DNA from: Prochlorococcus marinus str. MIT 9401
GTDB taxonomy: Bacteria > Cyanobacteriota > Cyanobacteriia > PCC-6307 > Cyanobiaceae
Assembly (NCBI RefSeq): GCF_000760095.1
Contig: NZ_JNAR01000016.1
Location: 124,001 to 188,000, forward strand
Reading direction: 5' to 3'
DNA: 64,000 nt
The notes under the pieces were generated by a model, which had not been told where the DNA came from, searched no databases, and was given only the letters and a program-made list of their open reading frames with translations. Positions 47,719 through 55,924 of the stretch are shown piece by piece (position 1 is the stretch's first letter; every line of letters starts with the position of its first letter). The translations under genes were made by a program, and so were the position numbers.

Positions 47719-47724
47719 TAATAA
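47719..47724 (+). promoter_or_regulatory. Putative -10 element of the urtA promoter
   Basis: TAATAA lies 19 bases after the NtcA-type box. Transcription would begin near 47731, leaving a leader of about 45 nt before the urtA ATG at 47776. The start site is inferred from spacing. Confidence 0.6.
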
Positions 47725-47775
47725 CTTTTATTTTATCCCCCTAATGAGGGTTAATTACCTAACTTATCCTAATTC

Positions 47776-49053
47776 ATGAGAATTTCAAGGCGTATTTTGG
47801 CAGGATTAGCTACTGCCTCACTTGCGGTAACAGCAACTTCATGTGGTGGAGGTGGAACCTCCGGAAGTTTCGATGACACAGTAACCGTTGGTATTTTGCA
47901 TTCTTTATCCGGAACAATGGCAATTTCTGAATCAACCCTTGTTGATACAGAAAAAATGGCTATTGAAGAGATAAATGCTGCTGGTGGTGTAAAAGTTGGC
48001 GGCAAAAGCTACAAAATAGAATACATAGTTGAAGATGGCGCATCTGACTGGCCAACTTTTGCTGAAAAATCTAAGAAACTTATAGACCAAGACGGAGTTC
48101 CTGTTGTATTTGGTGGTTGGACATCTGCAAGTAGAAAGGCCATGTTACCCGTCTACGAATCAAAGGATGCTTTCCTTTACTACCCAATTCAATATGAAGC
48201 CCAAGAATGTTCTAACAACATTTTCTATACAGGAGCCACACCAAACCAACAGTCAGAACCCGCTACAGATTTCATGTATAAGCGTTCTCCTGCAGCTGGT
48301 GGAGATTTCTTCCTTGTAGGTTCAGATTATGTTTTCCCAAGAACCTCTAACACTATTACAAAAGCTCAGGTAAAACAGTTAGGAGGTAAAGTTGTTGGAG
48401 AAGATTACCTTCCATTAGGAAATACTGAGGTTGCTCCAATTATTTCAAAAATCAAAAAGGCACTGCCTGAAGGTGGAATAATCATTAACACACTTAATGG
48501 TGACCAAAACGTTGCATTCTTCAAACAGATTCAAGACGCAGGAATTACTCCTTCTAGTGGCTACTACGTAATGAACTATTCAATTGCTGAAGAAGAGATT
48601 AGTACAATTGGTCCTGAGTTCCTTGAAGGTCACTATGGTGCTTGGAACTACATGATGTCAATCGATACTCCTGCATCTAAGAAATTTGCTAAAAGTTTCA
48701 AGAAAAGATGGGGAGCTGATCGTGTTGTAGCTGATCCTCAAGAATCAGCTTACAACATGGTTTATTTATGGAAACAGGCAGTTGAAGATGCTGGAACTTT
48801 TGACGACAACGCAGTAAGGGAAGCCTTAGTTGGACAAAAGTTTGATGCACCCCAAGGTCCTGTTGAAGTTATGCCTAACCACCATCTTTCTCAAACAGTA
48901 AGAATTGGAGAGATTAATGCAGAGGGTGGATTTACAATTCTTGAAGAGACAGGAGTTGTTCTTCCTCAAGCATGGAACCAAAAGCATCCAAGTTCAAAAG
49001 GATTTGCATGTGATTGGACAGATCCATCAAAAGGAGAAAAGTATAAGCTTTAA
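47776..49053 (+). CDS. urtA: Urea ABC transporter substrate-binding protein
   Basis: UrtA is the periplasmic urea-binding protein of the high-affinity urea importer. The 425-residue protein starts with a lipoprotein-type signal (RRILAGLATASLAVTATSCGGGG, Cys about residue 23 as lipid anchor). The type I periplasmic fold follows: TVGILHSLSGTMAISE, VEDGASDWPTFAEKS, FGGWTSASRKAMLPVYE and FYTGATPNQQSEPATD. GC at third positions is visibly higher than in its neighbours, a sign of high expression. A strong hairpin follows it, before urtB. Confidence 0.96.
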   Translation: MRISRRILAGLATASLAVTATSCGGGGTSGSFDDTVTVGILHSLSGTMAISESTLVDTEKMAIEEINAAGGVKVGGKSYKIEYIVEDGASDWPTFAEKSKKLIDQDGVPVVFGGWTSASRKAMLPVYESKDAFLYYPIQYEAQECSNNIFYTGATPNQQSEPATDFMYKRSPAAGGDFFLVGSDYVFPRTSNTITKAQVKQLGGKVVGEDYLPLGNTEVAPIISKIKKALPEGGIIINTLNGDQNVAFFKQIQDAGITPSSGYYVMNYSIAEEEISTIGPEFLEGHYGAWNYMMSIDTPASKKFAKSFKKRWGADRVVADPQESAYNMVYLWKQAVEDAGTFDDNAVREALVGQKFDAPQGPVEVMPNHHLSQTVRIGEINAEGGFTILEETGVVLPQAWNQKHPSSKGFACDWTDPSKGEKYKL

Positions 49054-49074
49054 TAAATTTTAAACTTTTACTGC

Positions 49075-49108
49075 AAAATAAAAGGAGGTTAACACCTCCT
49101 TTTATTTT
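49075..49108 (+). terminator. Hairpin between urtA and urtB (terminator/attenuator)
   Basis: A 15-bp perfect stem (49075-49089 with 49094-49108) encloses the tetraloop TAAC. The 3' arm is T-rich (CCTCCTTTTATTTT), so it can work as a rho-independent terminator. It lies 22 bp after the urtA stop and 28 bp before the urtB start, where partial termination would let UrtA greatly exceed UrtBCDE. Confidence 0.85.
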
Positions 49109-49136
49109 ATATAATCAAAAATTTTCTTTTTCTAAA

Positions 49137-50291
49137 TTGGAGTTACTTCTAGATAGTCTTTTTAATGGTATTGCAATCGGATCTGTACTACTTGTTGCTG
49201 CATTAGGTCTGGCAATTGTTTTCGGCCTTATGGGTGTAATAAATCTTGCCCATGGAGAACTCATGATGCTTGGGGCTTACACAACTTACGTTACACAATT
49301 AATTTTTAAATTACCTATATTAAAACCTTTCTACAATTCATACATCATTGTTTCAATTTTCCTTGCTTTTATTGTTAGTGGAGTAGTGGGCATACTGCTT
49401 GAAAAAACTATTATAAGGAAACTTTATGGAAGTCCACTGGAAACACTTCTGGCAACATGGGGAGTAAGCTTAATTCTTCAACAATTTGTTAGAAGTGTAC
49501 CTTTAGCCTATGGGACTGGTTTAGTTATAAGTCTGATAATTGGTTTATTTTTACCAGCATCATTCCCTTCAAAAATAAAAGAATCTATAAATTTCAAATA
49601 TTTTAAATTTAGTTCTTGGATATTTGCTGCTTTAACTGGGGTCCTGACAGGTAGCCTGATCTCATCCTCTGTCAGCAAACTTAGTAGAGCAAGCGCTCGA
49701 AATGTTGATGTAACAGCGCCCTCATGGATGAGAGGTCAAGTTGAAATTATTGGCACTGCATTTCCTAAAACAAGATTAATGATAATTATTATTACCCTAA
49801 TCTCTGTAATAGCAATAACATTATTTCTTAATCAAAGTGCCTGGGGGATGCGTATAAGAGCGGTTACTCAGAACCGACAAATGAGTGATTGTCTTGGTAT
49901 ATCTACTGAAAAAGTGGATATAATTACTTTTGGAATCGGATCTGGCTTAGCAGGAGTTGCAGGAGTAGCAGTATCTCTTTTAGGTTCTGTAGGACCTAAT
50001 GTTGGCGGCAACTATATAGTTGGTTGTTTTATGGTTGTAGTGCTGGGAGGAGTAGGAAATTTATTAGGAACAGTACTTGCTTCATTTGGGATAGGAATAA
50101 TGACAGATTTAATTGGAGCTGGAAGGCTCTTATCAATATGGCCAGATATGCCTTTACCTTTATCAAACACAATTAATTTTTTTGCGACCACAAGTATGGC
50201 GAGGGTAATGATATTTGCACTAATTGTTATATTCTTACAATTTAAACCTACAGGTTTATTTCCTCAAAAAGGAAGGATGGTTGAAAACTAA
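49137..50291 (+). CDS. urtB: Urea ABC transporter permease UrtB
   Basis: UrtB is one of two membrane permeases of the urea importer (LivH family). The 384-residue protein starts at a TTG (no better start is near) and has about eight helices with the family marks AIVFGLMGVINLAHGELMMLGAY and GMRIRAVTQNRQMSDCLGI. The long loop at about residues 140-200 is typical of UrtB compared with LivH. Its stop overlaps the urtC ATG (TAATG). Confidence 0.94.
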   Translation: MELLLDSLFNGIAIGSVLLVAALGLAIVFGLMGVINLAHGELMMLGAYTTYVTQLIFKLPILKPFYNSYIIVSIFLAFIVSGVVGILLEKTIIRKLYGSPLETLLATWGVSLILQQFVRSVPLAYGTGLVISLIIGLFLPASFPSKIKESINFKYFKFSSWIFAALTGVLTGSLISSSVSKLSRASARNVDVTAPSWMRGQVEIIGTAFPKTRLMIIIITLISVIAITLFLNQSAWGMRIRAVTQNRQMSDCLGISTEKVDIITFGIGSGLAGVAGVAVSLLGSVGPNVGGNYIVGCFMVVVLGGVGNLLGTVLASFGIGIMTDLIGAGRLLSIWPDMPLPLSNTINFFATTSMARVMIFALIVIFLQFKPTGLFPQKGRMVEN

Positions 50292-51421
50292 TGTCCTTAA
50301 GAAAAATTAAATTTGATAAAAAAATAGTATTATCATTTTGGATAATATTAATAGCCTTAATTATTGCAGCACCAACTCTACTCCCTGTATTTAGACTAAA
50401 CCTTCTAGGAAGATACTTGTCCTTATCCATAGTTGCACTTGGGGTTGATCTTATCTGGGGATATACAGGTTTACTAAGTCTTGGACAAGGTATATTTTTT
50501 GCATTAGGTGGATATTGTGCAGCAATGTATTTACAAATAACCAGCTCCTCTGAATTTCCAAATAATATTCCTGAATTTTTTGCTTTATATGGTGTTGAAA
50601 AACTACCTTTTTTCTGGGAACCGTTTAGATCGCCTGTTTTTACCTTGTTAGCTATCTGGGTAATTCCAGCATTGGTTGCAGGTTTAATTGGATTTCTTGT
50701 TTTCAGGAATAGAATCAAAGGGGTTTATTTTTCTATACTTACTCAAGCTTCTCTTCTTGTATTCTTTAACTTTTTTAATGGACAACAAAAACTTATAAAT
50801 GGAACCAATGGATTAAAAACAGATGTAACACAACTATTTGGTCAGATGGTAGGTTCTGAGTCTATGCAAAGAATATTCTTTTGGATAACCGCCATACTAG
50901 TAATAGCAGCATGGTTTTTTGCAAAGTGGGTGGTTAAAGGAAGATTTGGAAATATCCTCATAGGAATAAGAGATGATGAACCAAGAGTAAGGTTTACAGG
51001 ATATAACCCAGTTATATTTAAGACGATAATATTTTCTATTGCTGGAGGTCTCGCAGGAATTTCGGGAGCTTTATATACCGTTCAGTCTGGAATAGTATCC
51101 CCTCAATTTATGACTGTTCCCTTTTCTATAGAAATGGTTATCTGGGTTGCTGTTGGAGGAAGAGGAACTTTATTGGGAGCAATACTTGGAGCAGTTTTCA
51201 TCAACTATGCAAAAAGTCTAGTTAGTGAAGCTTTACCTGCTAGCTGGATGTTTATTCAAGGAGGGTTATTTATCTTAGTTGTAACAGCCCTGCCAGAAGG
51301 GGTTTTAGGTTGGATTCAAGGAGATGGCCCTAGGAATCTTCTTCAAAGATTTGGTTTGAAAAGAAAGATCGAAACGTATCCAAGCTTAGAAGTTAATAAT
51401 AAGGAGGGGAATAATGAATAA
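50291..51421 (+). CDS. urtC: Urea ABC transporter permease UrtC
   Basis: UrtC is the LivM-like permease partner of UrtB. The 376-residue protein has about ten helices, LIWGYTGLLSLGQGIFFALGGY near the start and GNILIGIRDDEPRVRFTGYNPVIFKT, the cytoplasmic coupling region, in the middle. Its start overlaps the urtB stop by 1 bp and its end overlaps the urtD start by 8 bp. Confidence 0.94.
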   Translation: MSLRKIKFDKKIVLSFWIILIALIIAAPTLLPVFRLNLLGRYLSLSIVALGVDLIWGYTGLLSLGQGIFFALGGYCAAMYLQITSSSEFPNNIPEFFALYGVEKLPFFWEPFRSPVFTLLAIWVIPALVAGLIGFLVFRNRIKGVYFSILTQASLLVFFNFFNGQQKLINGTNGLKTDVTQLFGQMVGSESMQRIFFWITAILVIAAWFFAKWVVKGRFGNILIGIRDDEPRVRFTGYNPVIFKTIIFSIAGGLAGISGALYTVQSGIVSPQFMTVPFSIEMVIWVAVGGRGTLLGAILGAVFINYAKSLVSEALPASWMFIQGGLFILVVTALPEGVLGWIQGDGPRNLLQRFGLKRKIETYPSLEVNNKEGNNE

Positions 51422-52163
51422 TAAAGATCTTCTCAATTTAATAGATATTACTGTTAGTTTCGAGGGTTTTTTAGCTCTTAATAAACTTAATTTAAATTTG
51501 AAGAAAGGAGAATTAAGAGCAGTAATAGGACCAAATGGCGCAGGTAAAACAACATTTCTTGATGTAATTACTGGAAAGGTAAAGCCAACAAATGGTGAGG
51601 TGATTTTTAAAGGGAAATCATTAGTAGGTAAAAAGGAGCATAAAATAGCCAGACTTGGTGTTGGAAGAAAGTTCCAAAGTCCAAGAATCTTTGAAAATCT
51701 AACAGTTAAAGAAAATCTTGAAATATCGGTGACAACTCCTAAAAGTCCCTTAAACCTTATAAATAAAAGTATTAAGGATGAGCAGCTTAATGAAATTTAT
51801 CGTCTTATGAAGATTGTTAATTTAGCTCAAAAAGTTGATTCTAAAGCTGGATCTTTATCACATGGCCAGAAACAATGGCTCGAGATAGCCATGTTAGTAG
51901 GTCAGAAGCCAGATTTAATGTTAGTAGATGAACCTGTTGCCGGTTTGACTGATGAAGAAACAGATCTTACAGCTGATTTATTAAAATCTTTATCAGGAGA
52001 AAATACAGTAGTGGTAATTGATCACGATATGGAATTTATAAGAAGACTTGATAGCAATGTTTCAGTATTAAATCAGGGCACAGTATTATGTGAGGGAACG
52101 ATGGAAACCATACAAAAAGACAAAAAAGTTATTGATGTTTATTTGGGAAGACCTGGGGACTAG
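51414..52163 (+). CDS. urtD: Urea ABC transporter ATPase UrtD
   Basis: UrtD is a LivG-type ATPase of the urea importer. The 249-residue protein has Walker A GPNGAGKTTFLDVI, the Q-loop in GRKFQSPRIFENLTV, the signature LSHGQKQWLEIAMLV, Walker B LMLVDEPVAGLTDEE and the H-loop VIDHDMEFI. The variant signature LSHGQ is usual for this subunit. It overlaps urtC by 8 bp and precedes urtE by 2 bp. Confidence 0.95.
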   Translation: MNNKDLLNLIDITVSFEGFLALNKLNLNLKKGELRAVIGPNGAGKTTFLDVITGKVKPTNGEVIFKGKSLVGKKEHKIARLGVGRKFQSPRIFENLTVKENLEISVTTPKSPLNLINKSIKDEQLNEIYRLMKIVNLAQKVDSKAGSLSHGQKQWLEIAMLVGQKPDLMLVDEPVAGLTDEETDLTADLLKSLSGENTVVVIDHDMEFIRRLDSNVSVLNQGTVLCEGTMETIQKDKKVIDVYLGRPGD

Positions 52164-52165
52164 TT

Positions 52166-52876
52166 ATGGAAAATTTACTCGAAATAAAATCCTTAAATAC
52201 TTATTATGGCGAGAGTCATATTCTTAGAGATGTAGATTTAAATGTTAAATCAGGAGAAATGGTTTGTTTGATTGGAAGGAATGGGGTTGGCAAAACAACT
52301 TTATTGAAATCACTAATTGGTTTGTTAAGACAAAAAAAAGGCGATATCTATTTGATTGGTGAAAATATTAATAGAAAAGCACCTCATCAGAGGGCTAGAA
52401 AAGGAATGGCTTACGTTCCTCAAGGGAGAGAAATTATTCCATACCTAACAGTTGAAGAGAATCTTATGTTAGGGATGGAGTCTCTACCAGGTGGATTATC
52501 TATGAACAAGAAAATAGACACATTTATCTATGACCTCTTCCCAATCCTAAAAGATTTTCTTCAAAGGAAAGGAGGAGATCTTAGTGGAGGACAACAACAG
52601 CAATTAGCCATTGCAAGAGCATTATTAGGTAAACCTCAACTTCTATTACTTGACGAACCAACGGAAGGCATTCAGCCGAATATAGTCTTAGACATTGAAA
52701 ATGCAATTAACCAGATAATAAGAGATACAGGAATTGGTGTTTTATTAGTTGAACAACATTTGCATTTTGTAAGACAAGCCAATAGATATTATGCTATGCA
52801 ACGCGGAGGTATTGTTGCAAGCGGAAATACTAGCGAGTTAAGTCAAGCGGTTATAGATAAATTCTTGAGTGTTTAA
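52166..52876 (+). CDS. urtE: Urea ABC transporter ATPase UrtE
   Basis: UrtE is the LivF-type ATPase of the importer. The 236-residue protein has Walker A GRNGVGKTTLLKSL, YVPQGREIIPYLTVEENL, the signature LSGGQQQQLAIARALL, Walker B LLLLDEPTEGIQPN and the H-loop VEQHLHF. It starts 2 bp after urtD and closes the urtABCDE operon; no clear terminator follows. Confidence 0.95.
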   Translation: MENLLEIKSLNTYYGESHILRDVDLNVKSGEMVCLIGRNGVGKTTLLKSLIGLLRQKKGDIYLIGENINRKAPHQRARKGMAYVPQGREIIPYLTVEENLMLGMESLPGGLSMNKKIDTFIYDLFPILKDFLQRKGGDLSGGQQQQLAIARALLGKPQLLLLDEPTEGIQPNIVLDIENAINQIIRDTGIGVLLVEQHLHFVRQANRYYAMQRGGIVASGNTSELSQAVIDKFLSV

Positions 52877-52910
52877 TAGATTATTATTTTAAATTAATAA
52901 AAATCTTTAA

Positions 52911-53090
52911 TCATTTTTCGCATCTTATAAGGTCTATACTGTTTGGATGATCATTAATATACTTATTAAATTCCATTGCTAGTGTTCTAGCCTCGTAAGC
53001 GTCAAAAGCATAAAAACAATTTTCTAATCTTATATTTTGAAAATCACGATAATGCACTGTATATGGCTTCAAGACATTATTTTTGTTCAT
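52911..53090 (-). CDS. 59-residue conserved Prochlorococcus-type protein
   Basis: The frame continues 22 codons further upstream, but the ATG at 53090 gives a compact 59-residue protein starting MNKNNVLKPYTVHYRD, with ENCFYAFDAYEARTLAMEFNKYI and ending HPNSIDLIRCEK. The balanced composition (aromatics, charged residues, a clear amphipathic helix) marks it as coding. No membrane segment. The general type, with FDAYEAR-AMEFN-YI, is a short family seen in marine picocyanobacteria; function unknown. Confidence 0.68.
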   Translation of the reverse strand: MNKNNVLKPYTVHYRDFQNIRLENCFYAFDAYEARTLAMEFNKYINDHPNSIDLIRCEK

Positions 53091-53231
53091 TTTAATTTGC
53101 AAACAAGCAATTATATATATTTCAACCATGCATTTATTCGTAAATATAAAGCACAACTTTTGTTGTTATCAAAATATATTGACTTAAATTATGTAATTAA
53201 AAATACCTTATGAGGATAAAAAGTAATTAAT

Positions 53232-53342
53232 CTATTTTTTTTTATTTTTAGGATCTTGCTTTTTACCTTCTATTAAAAAAACGAATTTTGATAAAATATA
53301 ACCAAAAACGGGGACCCAAAACTTTTCATAAAATAATTTCAT
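53232..53342 (-). CDS. 36-residue small basic membrane-type protein
   Basis: An ATG-to-TAG frame of 36 residues begins MKLFYEKFWVPVFGYILSKF and ends in a Lys-rich tail (EGKKQDPKNKKK). It starts 6 bp after the end of the gene at 53349-53543 on the same strand, so it may be the second gene of a two-gene unit. One aromatic hydrophobic helix followed by a basic tail suggests a membrane peptide. No family recognised. Confidence 0.45.
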   Translation of the reverse strand: MKLFYEKFWVPVFGYILSKFVFLIEGKKQDPKNKKK

Positions 53343-53348
53343 AAAAAG

Positions 53349-53543
53349 TTAAGCAGCTAATGATTCGTTATCTTTAATTTCAGTTTTATTGATACGCTTC
53401 AAATCTATAGAATTAAACAAATGTTGCATAACCAGAAAATCAAGTTCCCCTTTCAACAAATCAAAATCTGATGAGAGTAGATCATCAACAAAATCATCAA
53501 AAGTATCTGAAAGAGGATTCACAATTAAAATTATTTTTGACAT
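53349..53543 (-). CDS. Small acidic protein of unknown function
   Basis: From the ATG at 53543 it encodes 64 residues, starting MSKIILIVNPLSDTFDDFVDD; ATGs or alternative starts up to 53570 would add up to nine residues. The protein is acidic and Leu/Asp-rich (DDLLSSDFDLLKGELDFL), with no membrane segment. It is followed on the same strand by the 36-residue frame. No family recognised. Confidence 0.5.
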   Translation of the reverse strand: MSKIILIVNPLSDTFDDFVDDLLSSDFDLLKGELDFLVMQHLFNSIDLKRINKTEIKDNESLAA

Positions 53544-53922
53544 TATCATCGCATTAAAAACAAAAGTCAACCAAATTTGAATATTTATTATTGAATTTTT
53601 TAAAAAATAATGAATAAAAACTAAAAAATTAAATAATAAAAATAAACAAGAAAAATAACAGATTTAATATCAAGCTTAGGGTTTTTGAATTAAATTTCAT
53701 TTATTTAGCTTTTCTTAATTTTATATCTCTCCTGATTAGCAATATCAAAACGACAATACACATATTTGCTAAAAAGAAATTTAAAGAATTCATCATCAAA
53801 CCATTTAATATATTTATAGCAAGACTATTGATGTGCCAATTAGTAAAGAATCACTTAAAAATTTTTAAACACAATAAATTTTTATAGCAATCAAATTTGA
53901 TATTAATAATTAATTTTAAATA
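53544..53922. other. 379-bp AT-rich gap with one possible tiny gene
   Basis: Very AT-rich sequence with no long frame. Its only coding candidate is the 31-residue minus-strand frame at 53701-53796, listed separately. No terminator hairpin, tRNA or repeated motif was seen. Confidence 0.5.
53701..53796 (-). CDS. Possible 31-residue membrane peptide
   Basis: An ATG-to-TAA frame: MMNSLNFFLANMCIVVLILLIRR, then DIKLRKAK. One hydrophobic helix with a basic end fits a membrane peptide, but nothing else supports it, and such frames arise by chance in AT-rich DNA. Confidence 0.28.
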   Translation of the reverse strand: MMNSLNFFLANMCIVVLILLIRRDIKLRKAK

Positions 53923-54237
53923 TTATTTTTTGATTAGCTCGAAGTAACCATTTTTATTTAAAAAGTACTTATCAAACCAAAGGCTTAATAGATTGTCTAA
54001 TCCTATTCCATTCATATTATTTATTTGCGAAGTCTTATAGTCTGAGAGTGCAAGCAATAAATAAGGAAAAATCATATCAGAAACCCCTTTTGGCAGTTTT
54101 TCCAAAGGGACTCCATGCGCTCTATCCCATAAAATTTGCATATCCTGAGAGAACAATGAACTCCAATAACTAAAATTACAATATAACTTGTCTGGAGGGA
54201 GGAGATTTACAGATAAACCTGGAAGAGATGAATTCAT
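53923..54237 (-). CDS. Hypothetical 104-residue protein
   Basis: The protein begins MNSSLPGLSVNLLPPDKLYCN and has a Trp/Tyr-rich middle (FSYWSSLFSQDMQILWDRAHG), followed by LEKLPKGVSDMIFPYLLLALSDY and NNLLSLWFDKYFLN-like segments. The composition is clearly that of a real protein. There is no signal peptide, membrane helix or metal motif. It lies in the accessory stretch after the urt operon. No family recognised. Confidence 0.62.
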   Translation of the reverse strand: MNSSLPGLSVNLLPPDKLYCNFSYWSSLFSQDMQILWDRAHGVPLEKLPKGVSDMIFPYLLLALSDYKTSQINNMNGIGLDNLLSLWFDKYFLNKNGYFELIKK

Positions 54238-54364
54238 AGTAATAAATATTTTATAGATTAATTGAATTTAAGATTTTGAAATGATGAAAAATAATCTTAA
54301 TATGTGAATCTCCTATATGTACAAATTCAATTTAACGCACAGTACATCACTTAGCAACACCTTA

Positions 54365-54763
54365 TCAAGTGTTATATTTATCCATCATTTCCTGAAATTT
54401 TAAGAATAATAAAAACTTTTTATAAGTTTGTAAGTCAAAAGTGTCTTGATTCTCTTTATTTAAATGGGATGATTTACTAGGAATAAAATGATTTCCTAAG
54501 TTAGTGTCAATTGAGATTTTTGCTTTATCTGTAAAGTCACCAGAAGTATCAAAAAAGTTTTTTGAATTATCGCCATTTACTTGATATGGTTGATTTACTT
54601 TACCATTTTTTTTATTAAATATACCTCTTATAGAAAGTGCTTCTTCTACCAAAATACTTATTATTTTTGAATTACTTAAATTGTTCTCTTTGCTCAACTT
54701 TTCAATTATTCTCATAACATCTTCTCTAGGAATAAATCCAACTCTTTTTTTCTTGGTAGGCAT
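54365..54763 (-). CDS. Ribbon-helix-helix-like putative DNA-binding protein
   Basis: The first ~50 residues look like a ribbon-helix-helix domain: a basic strand KKKRVGFIPREDVMRII followed by KLSKENNLSNSKIISILVEEAL, as in CopG/Arc-type repressors. The remaining ~80 residues are Asn/Ser/Lys-rich and probably disordered, ending in a helix (KKFLLFLKFQEMMDKY). It is divergent from the 51-residue gene at 54834, and an inverted repeat lies between the two. DNA binding is inferred from the pattern. Confidence 0.6.
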   Translation of the reverse strand: MPTKKKRVGFIPREDVMRIIEKLSKENNLSNSKIISILVEEALSIRGIFNKKNGKVNQPYQVNGDNSKNFFDTSGDFTDKAKISIDTNLGNHFIPSKSSHLNKENQDTFDLQTYKKFLLFLKFQEMMDKYNT

Positions 54764-54783
54764 TTAAAAATTAATTAAAGTTC

Positions 54784-54806
54784 AGCACTTGACTGTAATA
54801 AGTGTT
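54784..54806. promoter_or_regulatory. Inverted repeat between divergent RHH and 51-residue genes
   Basis: AGCACTT and AAGTGTT face each other across 9 bp, six of seven arm positions pairing. It lies 20 bp from the RHH-gene start and 28 bp from the start of the opposite gene, a natural place for an operator used by the RHH protein on its own promoter. Confidence 0.4.
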
Positions 54807-54833
54807 GCACTATATTCATTATAAGTCAATTTA

Positions 54834-54989
54834 ATGCTAATGATTTTACCAACAACATTACTTTTAGGATCCCTTGGATATCTTTTCTATACTTCAAAAA
54901 AAGAACTTTCACTAGATCAACATGAACTTATAGAAAACCAAAAAGAGAATGATGATTTGTATAAAGATTTGGAAGATCTATTTATTTAA
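54834..54989 (+). CDS. 51-residue membrane-anchored acidic peptide
   Basis: An ATG-to-TAA frame of 51 residues: a short hydrophobic N-terminus (MLMILPTTLLLGSLGYLFY) followed by a strongly acidic tail (ELSLDQHELIENQKENDDLY, then KDLEDLFI). A second in-frame ATG lies at 54840. It is divergent from the RHH gene. Anchor plus acidic cytoplasmic tail is a plausible small regulator or membrane adaptor, but no family is recognised. Confidence 0.55.
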   Translation: MLMILPTTLLLGSLGYLFYTSKKELSLDQHELIENQKENDDLYKDLEDLFI

Positions 54990-55085
54990 AATTTCCGTAT
55001 ATGCATTAAAGAACTTTGTTTCTTGACTAAAGATATACAAAACCTTAAATGTAATTAGAATTAGAATAATAAAGCTATAAATTCA

Positions 55086-55382
55086 ATGACTGTCCATCAA
55101 GATTACGAAATAAAAATCAATCTAAATGAATTGATCGAGAAGAGAATTCCGTGTTGTGATTTGCTTCATCCAGATCATTGTCTAACAGAAAAACAAGTCT
55201 CTGAAATTGCACATGATATTCGTATGGATTTAAATTTGCATGATCTTTACAAGCAAGTGGATCAACATATTATGAATTATGTAAATGCAGCAGGAATCGA
55301 TAACAAAGATCATTGGGTTGAACCTCATCTGCCGGATTTGGAAAGAAATTTAAAAGAAGAAGTTGGAATAGAATTTGATTAA
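55086..55382 (+). CDS. Hypothetical 98-residue soluble protein
   Basis: This protein is rich in His, Asp, Cys and Glu (RIPCCDLLHPDHCLTEKQVSEIAHDIRMDL) and ends in an acidic segment (LPDLERNLKEEVGIEFD). The cluster of two Cys, then His, His and Cys within residues 22-35 could bind a metal. It has no membrane segment. The composition is clearly coding and differs from the AT-driven noise around it. Family unknown. Confidence 0.68.
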   Translation: MTVHQDYEIKINLNELIEKRIPCCDLLHPDHCLTEKQVSEIAHDIRMDLNLHDLYKQVDQHIMNYVNAAGIDNKDHWVEPHLPDLERNLKEEVGIEFD

Positions 55383-55404
55383 ATCTTTTTTGTTACTAAA
55401 GAAA

Positions 55405-55548
55405 TCAATATATGTATTTTTTTTCCAAATCATCTATTAATTTATAAATACTTTTAGCTGATCTCTTTCTTTTTTTTAATATTCTCAATACTATAAATCC
55501 AATCAATAATGCAAAAATAGGTGTAAAAATAATGATTTCATGATTCAT
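55405..55548 (-). CDS. 47-residue membrane peptide with basic tail
   Basis: An ATG-to-TGA frame: MNHEIIIFTPIFALLIGFIV as the helix, then a very basic RILKKRKRSAKSIYKL stretch and a charged end. The helix with a positive inside tail has the right topology for a real membrane peptide. It is convergent with the 98-residue gene, 22 bp apart. No family recognised. Confidence 0.42.
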   Translation of the reverse strand: MNHEIIIFTPIFALLIGFIVLRILKKRKRSAKSIYKLIDDLEKKYIY

Positions 55549-55720
55549 AAACATCAAACAAAAGCCTATTATTTAAATTATTAAAATTTTTGCATCAATA
55601 AAATAGGTACTTTATACAAATATCATTCGCTATAAATAATTAAGATATTTTATAAAAAAGTGAATAGATACAAATTTTTTCATAAATTATGTAGAAATAA
55701 ATTTTAATTCAATAAATATA

Positions 55721-55903
55721 ATGATTAATTATTTTGCTTTAACAGTTACTGAGATGGGGATCGGTAAAATAGAGTTAGCAGTTATTGGCGCAGTAATTTT
55801 AATATTTCCAATTTTATTTGTTTATGCTTCTAAAAACCTAGATGCTAAGGGAGTTTTCGAATGGATGATGGAGAAACCAAATGATTGGATAGGTAAAAAA
55901 TAA
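55721..55903 (+). CDS. 60-residue single-helix membrane protein
   Basis: It begins MINYFALTVTEMGIGKIEL, has a helix AVIGAVILIFPILFVYAS and a soluble C-terminus with DAKGVFEWMMEKPNDWIGKK. The Trp-containing amphipathic tail looks conserved rather than random. It is convergent with the exported protein at 55925, 21 bp apart. Function unknown. Confidence 0.6.
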   Translation: MINYFALTVTEMGIGKIELAVIGAVILIFPILFVYASKNLDAKGVFEWMMEKPNDWIGKK

Positions 55904-55924
55904 GACTCATACAATATAAAATTT

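Noticed and set aside
54356-54372. Inverted repeat AACAC-N8-GTGTT at the end of the RHH gene
   Set aside because: Stem is only five base pairs and no T tract follows, so it is too weak for a terminator call.
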